Below are positions 20,301-28,744 of a stretch of 64,000 nt of DNA, piece by piece. A program made the translations under genes and the position numbers. Every line of letters starts with the position of its first letter. Within the stretch, counting starts at the first letter, position 1. Below the pieces are notes generated by a model. The model did not search any database and was not told where the DNA came from. It saw only the letters and a program-made list of their open reading frames with translations. Source of the stretch: VRUE01 sp963817945. Its GTDB lineage: Bacteria > Actinomycetota > Thermoleophilia > Solirubrobacterales > 70-9. The stretch spans positions 1-64,000 of the forward strand of contig CAWFQH010000004.1 in NCBI GenBank assembly GCA_963817945.1. The letters are read 5' to 3'.

Positions 20301-23300
20301 CCGGCACCGTCTTGCTCCCCGGCACCGCCTTCGTGGAGCTGGCCCTGGCAGCAGCGCGCGAGGCGGGGGCCGAGAGCGTTGCCGAGCTGACCCTGCAGTC
20401 CCCCCTGATCGTCCCCGAGCAGGGAGCAATCGCCCTGCAGGTCTCGGTATCGCCCGCAGAGACAGAGCAAGGACAGGAGATCCGCATCCACTCCCGCCCC
20501 CAAGGCGAGGAAGGCGCTCAGTGGACCCTGCACGCCCAGGGCCTGCTCTCCTCAGAGAGCCCCGAGGCACCTGCCCCGCTTAAGCAGTGGCCCCCGCAAG
20601 GAGCCCAGGCGATCGAGACCGCAGGTCTCTATGAGGAGCTGGCCGAGATCGGCTTTGAGTACGGCCCCGCCTTCCAAGGCCTGCAGGCAGCCTGGCGCGA
20701 GGGGGAGGACCTCTACGCCGAGGTCACCCTCGCCCCCGAGCAGCAAAGTGAGGCAGGTGCCTATGCAATTCACCCGGCGTTGCTCGACTCGGCGCTGCAC
20801 GGGATCTCCGTGCTCGAGACGGAAGAAAACCAGGGGGCGCGGATCCCCTCGGAGTTCGCCGAGGTCTCGATCTGGCAGGAGGGAGCGCGCGAGCTGCGGG
20901 TGGCGCTGCGAGAGGAGGAGGGCCGGAAGGCGCTTCGGATCGCCGACCCGCAAGGCAAGATGGTGGCCGCGATCGGCGCGATCGGCCGGCGCGACCTCGA
21001 TCCCTCGCTGCTGAACGCAGGTCGGGGGAGCGAGCCGATCACGATCGAGTGGCAGGACGTGCCACTCGGTGAAGAAGGGGACGCGGATGGTCCCGTCTGG
21101 GAAGCGGAGACCGACGGCGACAGCGCCCACGGGGCCCGCGACGCGACCGTGGCCACGCTGGAGGCGCTTCAAACCTGGCTCGGCGAAGAGCGGCCGGCGT
21201 CCTCGCGCATGACAGTGGTCACCCGCGGCGCGATGGTCGCCGAAGAGGGCGAGGTGCCCGACCCGGCTGCGGCCGCCGTCTGGGGCCTCGTTCGCTCTGC
21301 CCAGTCCGAGCACCCCGGGCGGTTCGCCCTGGTCGACATCGACGACAGCGATGCCTCGCTGCAAGCGCTTCCCGCCGCCGCCGCGCTCGGCGGGGAGGAG
21401 CCCCAGCTCGCCCTGCGCAACGGCGAGGCGCTGGCGCCGCGCCTGAGTGGCCGTGCAAAGGGACGTGACGAGGAGGCGACCGGACAGGCGACAATCGATC
21501 CCGACCGGACCGTCCTTGTCAGCGGCGGCACCGGCGCCCTCGGCTCACTGGTCGCCCGCCACCTCGCCGAGGCCCACGGCGCCCGCCACCTGCTCCTGGT
21601 CAGCCGCTCCGGAGAGGAGGCCGAGGGCGCCGGGGAGCTGAAGCGCGAGATCGAGGAGCTGGGAGCCAGCGTCACCATCGCCGCCTGTGACGTCTCCGCG
21701 TGGGACGCACTGGAGCGGCTCCTGGCCACGATCCCCGGCGAGCATCCGCTGGGGGCGGTGGTCCACGCAGCCTCGGCGCTCGACGACGGGGTGATCTCTT
21801 CGCTGGGTGCCGAGCAAGTCGACCGCACCTTCGCCGCCAGGGCGGAAGGCGCCTGGAATCTGCACGAGCTGACCCGCGACGCCGAGATTCCGGTCTTCCT
21901 CATGCTCTCCTCGGCGGCAGGCACGCTGGGAACGCCGGCGCGGGGCAACGACGCCGCCGCCAGCGCTGCGCTGGGCGCTCTCGCGGCCCGCCGCCGGGCG
22001 GACGGACGCGCTGCCACCTGCCTAGCGGTCGGGCCGTGGAGCCTGGCGGAGGATCCGCGCGACTCGGAGGCGGCGACGCGGATGCGTCGCCTCGGATTCG
22101 CCGCGATGCCCGAAGAGCGGCTGCTCGCGCATGTTGACGCAGCCCTCGTCAGCGCGGCGTCCCCTTTGCTCTCGGTCGAGTTCGAGAAGTCGGTGCTGCG
22201 CAGCCAGGCGGCCGACGGCGTGCTGCCGCCGATCCTCTCCGGCCTCGTCCGTGTGCCCGCGCGGCGCTCACGGGCGGCCGGCTCGCTGGCAGCGCGCCTC
22301 GTCGGCATGCCAGTCGCGGAGCGCGAGGAGGTCGTGTTGGACCTCGTGCGTAGCCAGGTCGCTTCGGTCCTCGGACATTCGTCGCCCGGTCGGGTGGAAC
22401 CGGATCGCGCCTTTCTCGACATGGGGCTCGACTCGCTCGGCGCGGTGGAACTGCGCAACCGCCTCGCGGCCGCCTCGGGCCTGCAGCTGCAGACGACCGT
22501 GGTCTTCGACCACCCCTCCGTCGCAGCTCTGGCGAAGTACGTTCTCGGCCTGGCGACGGACCAGGGCGCGGCCGCGAGCCCTCAGCTACGCGTCGGCGCC
22601 GCCTCCGACGAGCCGATCGCGATCGTCGGCATGGCCTGCCGCTATCCCGGCGGCGTCGAATCGCCGGACGACCTCTGGCAGCTCGTCGCCTCGGGCACCG
22701 ACGCGATCTCGCCCTTCCCCACCGACCGGGGCTGGGACCTCGAGAGCCTCTACCACCCCGATCCCGACAACATCGGCACCAGCTACGTGCGGGAGGGCGG
22801 CTTCCTCTCGGACATCGCCGGCTTCGATCCCGTCTTCTTCGGCATCAGCCCGCGTGAGGCGGAGACGATCGACCCGCAGCAGCGGCTCCTGCTCGAAGCC
22901 TGCTGGGAGGCGCTCGAGGACGCCGGCATTCCGCCCGACCGCCTGCGCGGCAGCCAGACCGGTTTCTTCGTCGGCGCCGGGACCAGCGGCTTCGCCAGGG
23001 TTCTCGGCCCGGGGGCTCCAGTGCTCGTAGGCGCCACCGGCAGCGTGGTAGCGGGACGCTCGGCGTACACCTTCGGCTTCGAGGGGCCGGCGATGACCGT
23101 CGACACCGCCTGCTCCTCCTCGCTGGTCGCCCTGCACCTGGCGGTGCAGGCGCTGCGTGGCGGCGAGTGTTCGCTGGCGCTGGGCGGGGGCGTCGCCGTG
23201 ATGTGCACGCCCGAGGGCTTGATCGACCTCAACCCGTACCGCGGACTCGCCGCGGACGGTCGCTGCAAGGCGTTCGCCGACGCCGCCGACGGAACCGGAT

Positions 23301-26300
23301 TCTCCGAGGGCGTCGGGCTGGTGCTGCTGGAGCGCCTCTCGGACGCACAGCGAAACGGGCGGCGGGTGCTGGCGACGATCCGCGGCTCGGCCCTCAACCA
23401 GGACGGCGCCTCGAACGGGCTCACCGCCCCCAGCGGCCCCGCGCAGGAACGGGTGATCCGGCAGGCCCTGGCCAACGCCGGTCTCGGCCTCGCCGACGTC
23501 GACGCGGTCGAGGCCCACGGCACCGGGACCACCCTCGGCGACCCGATCGAGGCGGGCGCCCTGCTCGCCACCTACGGCCAGGAGCGCGACGAGCCGCTGC
23601 GGCTGGGCTCGATCAAGTCCAACATCGGCCATACCGCCGCCGCGGCTGGGATCGCGGGCGTGATCAAGATGACGATGGCGTTGCAGGCGGGCGTCCTGCC
23701 AAGGACGCTCCACGTCGATCGGCCGACCTCCAACGTCGACTGGTCGCTGGGCCGGGTCGAGCTGCTGGAGGAGTCGCTGGCCTGGGAGCCGAACGGGCGG
23801 CCGCGCCGAGCGGCTGTCTCCTCGTTCGGCATGAGCGGCACCAACGCCCATCTGATCCTCGAGGATGCGCCGGCCGAGCCGCTGGGCCCGGCCCCGAACG
23901 GGGACGAGGGCGGGGAGCAGACGGCCCAGGCCGCGGCTCCGTGGTCGAGCCCGGTGGCGGTGCCGCTCTCGGCAACGAACGAGGCGGCGCTGGTCGAGGC
24001 AGGAGCACGCCTGCGCGCGCATCTGCAGGAGAGGCCCGAGCTCGACCCGCTCGACGTCGGCTACTCGCTCGCCACCGGCCGCAGCCCCTTCGAGCGCCGC
24101 GCGATCGTCCTCGCCGGCGACCGCGACGAGGCGCTCGACGCTCTCTCGGCGCTGGCCGCGAACGGCGAGCATCCGGCCCTCGTGCGCGGCTCGGCCCGCG
24201 GCGAACGGCGGCCGGTCTTCCTCTTTCCCGGCCACGGAGCGCAGTGGCCGGGGATGGCACTGGACCTGCTCGACGGATCGCCGGCTTTTGCGGCCAAGAT
24301 GGCGGAAGTCCGCGACGCGCTCGAGCCGCACATCGACTGGCACTTCGACGAGGTCCTGCGCGGCGGCGAGAAGGCGATGCCCGAGGAGAGGCTCGACATC
24401 GTGCAGCCGGTGCTGTTCGCGGTGATGGTGTCCCTGGCGGAGCTCTGGCGCGCCGCCGGCGTCGAGCCGGCGGCGGTCGTCGGGCAGTCTCAGGGGGAGA
24501 TCGCGGCGGCTCACGTGGCGGGGGGGCTCTCGATCGAGGACGCCTCGAGGGTCGTGGCGCTGCGCAGCAAGCTCCTGCTCGGTCTCGTCGGCCACGGGAG
24601 GATGATCTCCGTCCGCCTCGGTGCGGGAGAGCTCGCCCCCCGGCTCGAGCGCTTCGACGGCGCGGTGGAGGTCGCCGCGATGACCGGGCCCTCTTCGACG
24701 GTTGTCGCCGGCGAGCTCGCGGCGCTCGACGAGCTGATGCGCCGCTGCGAGGCGGAGGGGGTGCGGGCAAAGGACATTCCCGGCGCCGTCGCCGCCTCAC
24801 ACTCCGCCTACGTCGAGCCGTTGCGAGAGGAGCTCTTGGGGGCGCTGGCGTCGATCTCCCCCTGTTCCGGCACTGTCCCCTTCCACTCGACCGTCACCGG
24901 CGGGCCGCTGGACACGCGCGAGCTGGATGCCGAGTACTGGTACCGCAACGCACGGCAGCCGGTACTGCTGGAGCCGGTCCTGCGCTCGCTGCTGCTCGAC
25001 CAGGGCCAGCGGGGCTTCATCGAGGTGGGCCCCCACCCGGTGCTCGGGCTGGGACTGCAGGAAACGATCGACGAGGCGCTGGAGGCGCCGAACGAGGCAG
25101 TGGCGGCCTGCACCCTGCGCCGTGGCGAAGGGGGGTCCGACCGGTTCGCTCGCTCGCTCGCCGAAGCCTATGCCGCAGGTGCGAGTGTCGACTGGGATGC
25201 GCACTTCGCGGCGAGCGGAGCGAAGCGGGTCGACCTCCCGACCTATCCCTTCCAGCGCCGTCGCTGCTGGCCGGCGGCGGGGCCCGAGGAGCCGGGGAAC
25301 CTCGGTGCGGCCGGGCTAGCTGAGCCCGCGCATCCCCTGCTCGGCGCCGCGGTCGAGGATCCCGACGACGGTAGCCTCATCCTCAGCGGCCGGATCTCGA
25401 CCCAGAGCCACCCCTGGCTCGCCGATCACGCGGTCGCGGGTGAGACGGTCCTGCCGAGCGCCGTCTTCGCCGAGCTGGCCCTGGAGGCGGCGGCGAGGGT
25501 CGGCGCCGAGGGCGTGGCCGAGCTGGAGGCGCAGACGCCCTTTGGGCTTGCAGATGGTGAAGCCGTGGCCCTGCGGGTGTCGGTCGGTGCCGAGCAGGAG
25601 GACGGCAGCCGCAGGGTCTCGATCCATTCCCGTCCGGATGCGGAGGGGGGCGGGGCGGGTGCCTCGGCCTGGACCTGCCATGCCCGGGGGACGCTTGCCT
25701 TGCGCCCGCCCGAGATCGGCTCGGAGACGGTCGAGTGGGGCTCGGAAGCATGGCCTCCCGAGGGGGCCGAGGAGGTCGAGCTCGAGCGTGTCTACGACCG
25801 ACTGGCCGACGCCGGTATCGAGATCGGCCTTGCCTTCCGGGCAGTGCGGGGCGCCTGGCGCAGGGACGGCGAGCTCCTCGCCGAGCTGGCGCTGGCGGAG
25901 GAGCAGGGCGCCGAAGCCGAGCGCTTCCGCCTCCACCCGGCCCTGCTCGCCGCCGTCCATCCGCTCGCGGTCGCCGCCGAGTTCGAGGAGGAGGCGGCGG
26001 CGGAGGCCGCTCTCGCCCTGCCCGCGGCCTGGCGGGGCCTGCGGCTGTTCGGTCACGGCGCCGCGAACCTCCGTGTCCGCCTCCTCGGTGCAGGGGACGG
26101 CGTCTCGCTGATCGCCACCGGTGCGGACGGAAGACCGGCCTTCGCGCTCGACACGGTCGTTGGCCGGCCACTGGCGCCGACCTCGTCCAGGATCGCGCGC
26201 CTACGCCGCTCGCTGCACCGGGTCGAGTGGGTCGAGCCGCGGCAACCGGCGTCGGGCGGGGCCGTGGAACGTCTCGCGATCCTCGGCGACGACGAGCTCG

Positions 26301-28744
26301 ACCTGTCCTCGGCGCGTCGCTACCCCGACCTCGACTCGCTGATCGCCGCCGTCGAGGGCGACGAGCCTCTCCCGGATGCGGTGCTGGTCGACGAGCGGGG
26401 CCCGAAGGCCGTCCTTCCCGAGACCGCGAACGCAACTGCTCGCCGCGCGCTCGAGCTGGCGCAGGGCTGGGTGGGCGCCGAGCGCCTGCGGGAGGCGAGG
26501 CTGGTGTTCGTCACTGCCGGGGCCTTCGCCACGACATTCGACGAGCGTCCCAACCTGGCTGTCGCGCCTCTAGGCGGCCTCCTCCACACGGCCAGTTCCG
26601 AGCATCCCGGCCGCTTCGGCCTGGTCGATCTGGACGAGGCCGAAGCGTCGCTGCACCTGTTGCCGACGGCGCTCGCACTCGCCGACGAGCCGCAGCTCGC
26701 GATTCGCGGCGGCCAGCTCCTCGCGCCCCGCCTCGCCCTCGCCGAGGTCGCCGGCGCGGAGACGGCACCGGCCCTCGACCCGGAAGGGACGGTCCTGATC
26801 ACCGGCGGGACCAGCGGCATCGGCGCCACGGTCGCCCGGCACCTCGTCGTCGAGCACGGCATCCGCCACCTGCTCCTGGTCAGTCGCAGTGGGCGGGACG
26901 GAGCCGGGGCGGCCGAGCTGGAGGCCGAGCTCGCCGGGCTGGGGGCCGATGCGACGATCGCCGCCTGCGACGTCGCCGACCGCGCTCGGCTCGAGCGGCT
27001 GATCGGGTCGATTCCCGAGGGGCGACCGCTGCGGGCGGTGATCCACTCGGCGGCCGTGCTCGACAACGGGGTCCTCGAGAGCCTCGACGCGGAGCGCCTG
27101 GAGTGCGCGATGCGGCCGAAGGTAGACGCGGCGTGGCATCTGCACGAGCTGACCAAGGGCCTGGACCTTTCCCACTTCATGCTCTTCTCCTCCGTCTCGG
27201 GGGTACTCGGCAACTCGGCGCAGGCGAACTACGCGGCCGCCAATGTCTTCCTTGACCGTCTGGCGCAGTACCGACGCGCCCAGGGGCTGCCGGCGATCTC
27301 GGTGGCGTGGGGAGGCTGGGTGCAGGAGAGCAACCTCTTCGAGCAGCTGAGCGAGGCCGACAAGGCGCGCCTCCTGCGGCTGGGGCTCCTACCCGTCTCC
27401 CCCAAGGAGGGGTTGGAGCTGTTCGACGCCTCCTGCGTGTCGGGCGAGCCGCTGTTGATTCCCGTGCCGATGCAGCATGCCGCCCTCCGCGAACGGGCGC
27501 AGAGCGGGATGCTGCCGGCGATCTTCCGCGGCGTGGTTCGAGTCGAGGCTGGGGGCGGCGAAGCGGGCGATTCCCTGCGTTCGCAGCTCGAGGCGGTCAC
27601 CGGAGAGGAGAGAGGGGCGATTGCGCTCGCCTTCGTGCGGTCCCACGTCGCCGTGGTGCTCGGCTACGGCTCCGCGGAGGAGGTAGAGCCTGACCGCAAC
27701 CTGCAGGAGATGGGGTTCGACTCGCTGGGTGCGGTCGAGCTGCGCAACCGGCTCAGTGCTTCGAGCGGGTTGCCGGTGCCGGTGATGGCGTTAACCGACA
27801 ACCCCAGCGCCGCCGGCATAGCCCGCCACCTGCTGGCCCAGGCCGCCTCACCCGGCGACGATGGCCAGGCCGAGGGCTCCGCGCCGGCCCACTCGACGGC
27901 CTTCGTCGAGCTGCTCGGCGTTGCCCGGGAAGAGGACGCGGTTGGGGACTTCATCGAGGTCATCGAGCGGGCCTCGAGGTTCCGGCCGGGCTTCGACGCT
28001 CCGGAGCCCGCGGACGTGCCGCGGCCGGTGCGCTTGGCGGAGGGACCCGAGGGCGCCTGTGCAGTGGTGCTGCTGCCGTCCGCCGGCCCGATGTCGGGGC
28101 CGCACGAGTACGTCAAGCTGGCGAACCTGTTGCCCGGGGAGAGGACGGTGCTGGCCCTGCCGCTGCCGGGCTTCCTCGAGGGCGAACGGCTTCCCCGCAG
28201 CGTGCTCGCCCTGGTCGAAGCCGAGGCCGAGGCGATCACCGCCGGCGGCTTGGCCGCGCCCTTCCTCATTGCCGGTCACTCCTCGGGGGGGTGGATCGCC
28301 CACGCCCTGGTCAGCCACCTCGAGAGCCGCGGCATCGCGCCTGTCGGACTGGCCCTGCTGGACACCTATCGGCCCGACTCGGAGCTGATGCAGCAGATGG
28401 CCCCGGCGGTGGTGGCGGGGGTGTACGAGGCGGCAAAGGCCGGCATCGGGGTCGACGATGTGCGTCTCACCGCGACGGGTGCCTATCGGAGGATCTTCGC
28501 CGATTGGGCGCCGAGCGAGATCTCCACCCCCACGGTGTTGATCAGGGCAAGCGACTCGGCCTGGGACGGTTCGCTCCCGGCCGACGGCTGGCGTGCGACA
28601 TGGCACCTTCCACACTCGGCCGTCGACGTGCCCGGCGACCATTTCACCATGATGACCGAGTATGCGAACCACACTGCCAAGGCCATGCACAGCTACTTCG
28701 GGGATCTACTTGAAAAAGAAATACACACACCGGTTCTCAAATGA
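17387..28744 (+). CDS. Type I modular polyketide synthase, two modules (3 and 4) plus thioesterase
   Basis: A single uninterrupted frame of about 3,785 residues from GTG 17387, which overlaps the upstream PKS stop as GTGA, to TGA 28742-28744. The frame is open further upstream, but the docking segment SDEAKLRRYLEKVTVDL fixes this start. Order: N-terminal docking, KS-AT-DH-KR-ACP, KS-AT-DH-KR-ACP, thioesterase. KS domains are intact; the KR of module 3 and the DH of module 4 have lost catalytic residues. The terminal thioesterase makes this the last protein of the line. It is followed by a methyltransferase overlapping as ATGA, so tailoring is translationally coupled. The product is unknown. 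Confidence 0.96.
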   Translation: MSDEAKLRRYLEKVTVDLRQANRRVGDLERRAREPIAIVGMACRYPGGVASPEGLWRVAAEGRDCIAEFPSDRGWDLEALYDPDPDRIGTCYAREGGFLDDVAGFDPDFFGISPREAPALDPQQRLLLEASWEALERAEIDPHSLRRTPTGVFAGVMFQDYGAAEAGIAPGMTTSVVSGRVAYAFGLQGPAVTVDTACSSSLVALHLAGQALRSGECELALAGGVTVLSTPHALTFFSRQRGLAPDGRCKSFAEAADGVGWSEGVGMLVLERLSDAEANGHPVWATILGSAVNQDGASNGITAPNGPSQERVIRAALANAGLSPVDVDAVEAHGTGTTLGDPIEAGALLATYGQEREQPLRLGSIKSNIGHTQAAAGVAGVIKMAMAMREGVLPPTLHVDAPSSKVDWEAGEIELLREQEPWDPNGRPRRVGISSFGFSGTNAHLILEEPPEPAAQKDDAAAPVFDDDASAPRQEPPLPLTLLPLSAKSEGALAQVAANLATHLREYPELDPLDVSYSLATSRASFARRAVAVGKSREELLDSLERLAAGQEGRHGAIGIARNEQRPVFLFSGQGAQHAQMALDLIDGSSTFATSIEECEEALAPFVDWSLTEVLREEQGSWLDRLDVVQPALFAVMVSLAKLWRRCGVSPAAVAGHSQGEIAAAHIAGGLSLSDAARVIALRAKAMTKIAGKGGMLSVSLSPKKLEPRLSAYEGKVSLAAINGPASLVLSGEPEALAELKDAFEQDGVRAQTIAVDYAAHSAQIEELRSELLEAFAPINPQSGEVPFHSTVTGKEAIDTAELGPTYWYRNLRQTVQMEPLLRSLLEGGQRNFLEIGPHPVLAFGVQETIDQVLGQEEKANVLPTLRREEGGPERFALSLAQAHASGVPIDWSTFFQGSAAKRVPLPTYPFQRQRFWLTSQGNGGDPASIGQSDPSHPLLGAKVEDPESGGFSLTGRISLPTHPWLADHAVAGTVLLPGTAFVELALAAAREAGAESVAELTLQSPLIVPEQGAIALQVSVSPAETEQGQEIRIHSRPQGEEGAQWTLHAQGLLSSESPEAPAPLKQWPPQGAQAIETAGLYEELAEIGFEYGPAFQGLQAAWREGEDLYAEVTLAPEQQSEAGAYAIHPALLDSALHGISVLETEENQGARIPSEFAEVSIWQEGARELRVALREEEGRKALRIADPQGKMVAAIGAIGRRDLDPSLLNAGRGSEPITIEWQDVPLGEEGDADGPVWEAETDGDSAHGARDATVATLEALQTWLGEERPASSRMTVVTRGAMVAEEGEVPDPAAAAVWGLVRSAQSEHPGRFALVDIDDSDASLQALPAAAALGGEEPQLALRNGEALAPRLSGRAKGRDEEATGQATIDPDRTVLVSGGTGALGSLVARHLAEAHGARHLLLVSRSGEEAEGAGELKREIEELGASVTIAACDVSAWDALERLLATIPGEHPLGAVVHAASALDDGVISSLGAEQVDRTFAARAEGAWNLHELTRDAEIPVFLMLSSAAGTLGTPARGNDAAASAALGALAARRRADGRAATCLAVGPWSLAEDPRDSEAATRMRRLGFAAMPEERLLAHVDAALVSAASPLLSVEFEKSVLRSQAADGVLPPILSGLVRVPARRSRAAGSLAARLVGMPVAEREEVVLDLVRSQVASVLGHSSPGRVEPDRAFLDMGLDSLGAVELRNRLAAASGLQLQTTVVFDHPSVAALAKYVLGLATDQGAAASPQLRVGAASDEPIAIVGMACRYPGGVESPDDLWQLVASGTDAISPFPTDRGWDLESLYHPDPDNIGTSYVREGGFLSDIAGFDPVFFGISPREAETIDPQQRLLLEACWEALEDAGIPPDRLRGSQTGFFVGAGTSGFARVLGPGAPVLVGATGSVVAGRSAYTFGFEGPAMTVDTACSSSLVALHLAVQALRGGECSLALGGGVAVMCTPEGLIDLNPYRGLAADGRCKAFADAADGTGFSEGVGLVLLERLSDAQRNGRRVLATIRGSALNQDGASNGLTAPSGPAQERVIRQALANAGLGLADVDAVEAHGTGTTLGDPIEAGALLATYGQERDEPLRLGSIKSNIGHTAAAAGIAGVIKMTMALQAGVLPRTLHVDRPTSNVDWSLGRVELLEESLAWEPNGRPRRAAVSSFGMSGTNAHLILEDAPAEPLGPAPNGDEGGEQTAQAAAPWSSPVAVPLSATNEAALVEAGARLRAHLQERPELDPLDVGYSLATGRSPFERRAIVLAGDRDEALDALSALAANGEHPALVRGSARGERRPVFLFPGHGAQWPGMALDLLDGSPAFAAKMAEVRDALEPHIDWHFDEVLRGGEKAMPEERLDIVQPVLFAVMVSLAELWRAAGVEPAAVVGQSQGEIAAAHVAGGLSIEDASRVVALRSKLLLGLVGHGRMISVRLGAGELAPRLERFDGAVEVAAMTGPSSTVVAGELAALDELMRRCEAEGVRAKDIPGAVAASHSAYVEPLREELLGALASISPCSGTVPFHSTVTGGPLDTRELDAEYWYRNARQPVLLEPVLRSLLLDQGQRGFIEVGPHPVLGLGLQETIDEALEAPNEAVAACTLRRGEGGSDRFARSLAEAYAAGASVDWDAHFAASGAKRVDLPTYPFQRRRCWPAAGPEEPGNLGAAGLAEPAHPLLGAAVEDPDDGSLILSGRISTQSHPWLADHAVAGETVLPSAVFAELALEAAARVGAEGVAELEAQTPFGLADGEAVALRVSVGAEQEDGSRRVSIHSRPDAEGGGAGASAWTCHARGTLALRPPEIGSETVEWGSEAWPPEGAEEVELERVYDRLADAGIEIGLAFRAVRGAWRRDGELLAELALAEEQGAEAERFRLHPALLAAVHPLAVAAEFEEEAAAEAALALPAAWRGLRLFGHGAANLRVRLLGAGDGVSLIATGADGRPAFALDTVVGRPLAPTSSRIARLRRSLHRVEWVEPRQPASGGAVERLAILGDDELDLSSARRYPDLDSLIAAVEGDEPLPDAVLVDERGPKAVLPETANATARRALELAQGWVGAERLREARLVFVTAGAFATTFDERPNLAVAPLGGLLHTASSEHPGRFGLVDLDEAEASLHLLPTALALADEPQLAIRGGQLLAPRLALAEVAGAETAPALDPEGTVLITGGTSGIGATVARHLVVEHGIRHLLLVSRSGRDGAGAAELEAELAGLGADATIAACDVADRARLERLIGSIPEGRPLRAVIHSAAVLDNGVLESLDAERLECAMRPKVDAAWHLHELTKGLDLSHFMLFSSVSGVLGNSAQANYAAANVFLDRLAQYRRAQGLPAISVAWGGWVQESNLFEQLSEADKARLLRLGLLPVSPKEGLELFDASCVSGEPLLIPVPMQHAALRERAQSGMLPAIFRGVVRVEAGGGEAGDSLRSQLEAVTGEERGAIALAFVRSHVAVVLGYGSAEEVEPDRNLQEMGFDSLGAVELRNRLSASSGLPVPVMALTDNPSAAGIARHLLAQAASPGDDGQAEGSAPAHSTAFVELLGVAREEDAVGDFIEVIERASRFRPGFDAPEPADVPRPVRLAEGPEGACAVVLLPSAGPMSGPHEYVKLANLLPGERTVLALPLPGFLEGERLPRSVLALVEAEAEAITAGGLAAPFLIAGHSSGGWIAHALVSHLESRGIAPVGLALLDTYRPDSELMQQMAPAVVAGVYEAAKAGIGVDDVRLTATGAYRRIFADWAPSEISTPTVLIRASDSAWDGSLPADGWRATWHLPHSAVDVPGDHFTMMTEYANHTAKAMHSYFGDLLEKEIHTPVLK
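17488..22545 (+). other. PKS module 3: KS-AT(methylmalonyl-type)-DH-KR(inactive)-ACP
   Basis: KS intact. AT has GHSQG and VDYAAH and is nearly identical to module 1. The first part of DH is also copied from module 1 (HAVAGTVLLP, EYGPAF), but after LLDSALH near 20793 the sequence becomes unrelated to module 1. KR keeps the cofactor motif SGGTGALG, LDD and Ser (LSSAAG), but the expected NYAAAN is NDAAAS (Tyr to Asp at 21950-21952, Asn to Ser at 21962-21964) and the active-site Lys position reads Arg. No ketoreduction is expected, so its DH has no substrate. ACP Ser codon 22433-22435. Confidence 0.85.
18704..20793 (+). repeat. Long direct repeat, copy 2 (AT plus first part of DH, module 3)
   Basis: Second copy of the 2.1-kb block at 7934-10023. 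It ends abruptly within DH, right after the LLDSA segment, where module 3 sequence becomes unrelated. Confidence 0.92.
22612..27840 (+). other. PKS module 4: KS-AT(atypical)-DH(inactive)-KR-ACP
   Basis: KS intact (DTACSSS, EAHGTGT, SNIGHTA). AT has GQSQGE (24482-24499), retaining the nucleophilic Ser, and AVAASHS where methylmalonyl enzymes have VDYASHS, so the pocket Tyr is replaced by Ala. DH keeps HAVAGETVLP but has EIGLAF instead of YGP, and Ala (codon 25949-25951) where the catalytic Asp belongs (HPALLAAV), so dehydration is unlikely. KR is complete (TGGTSGIG, FSSVSG, QANYAAAN) with LDN instead of LDD. ACP Ser codon 27722-27724. Predicted outcome: a beta-hydroxy acid handed to the thioesterase. 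Confidence 0.82.
27890..28744 (+). other. PKS terminal thioesterase domain
   Basis: C-terminal alpha/beta-hydrolase domain of about 280 residues. The nucleophile elbow is AGHSSGG (about 28275), followed by LALLDTY, which places the Asp, and a late GDHFTMM, which supplies the His. This is the usual type I thioesterase that releases the chain as a free acid or lactone. Which one cannot be told from sequence alone; a hydroxyl from an upstream module would be needed for lactonisation. Confidence 0.9.

Noticed and set aside
22586..24595. Long reverse-strand open frame (669 residues) opposite the PKS
   Set aside because: It is antisense to intact KS/AT coding sequence with all catalytic motifs, is rich in Arg, Gly and His, and shows no domain; high-GC codon bias opens such frames.
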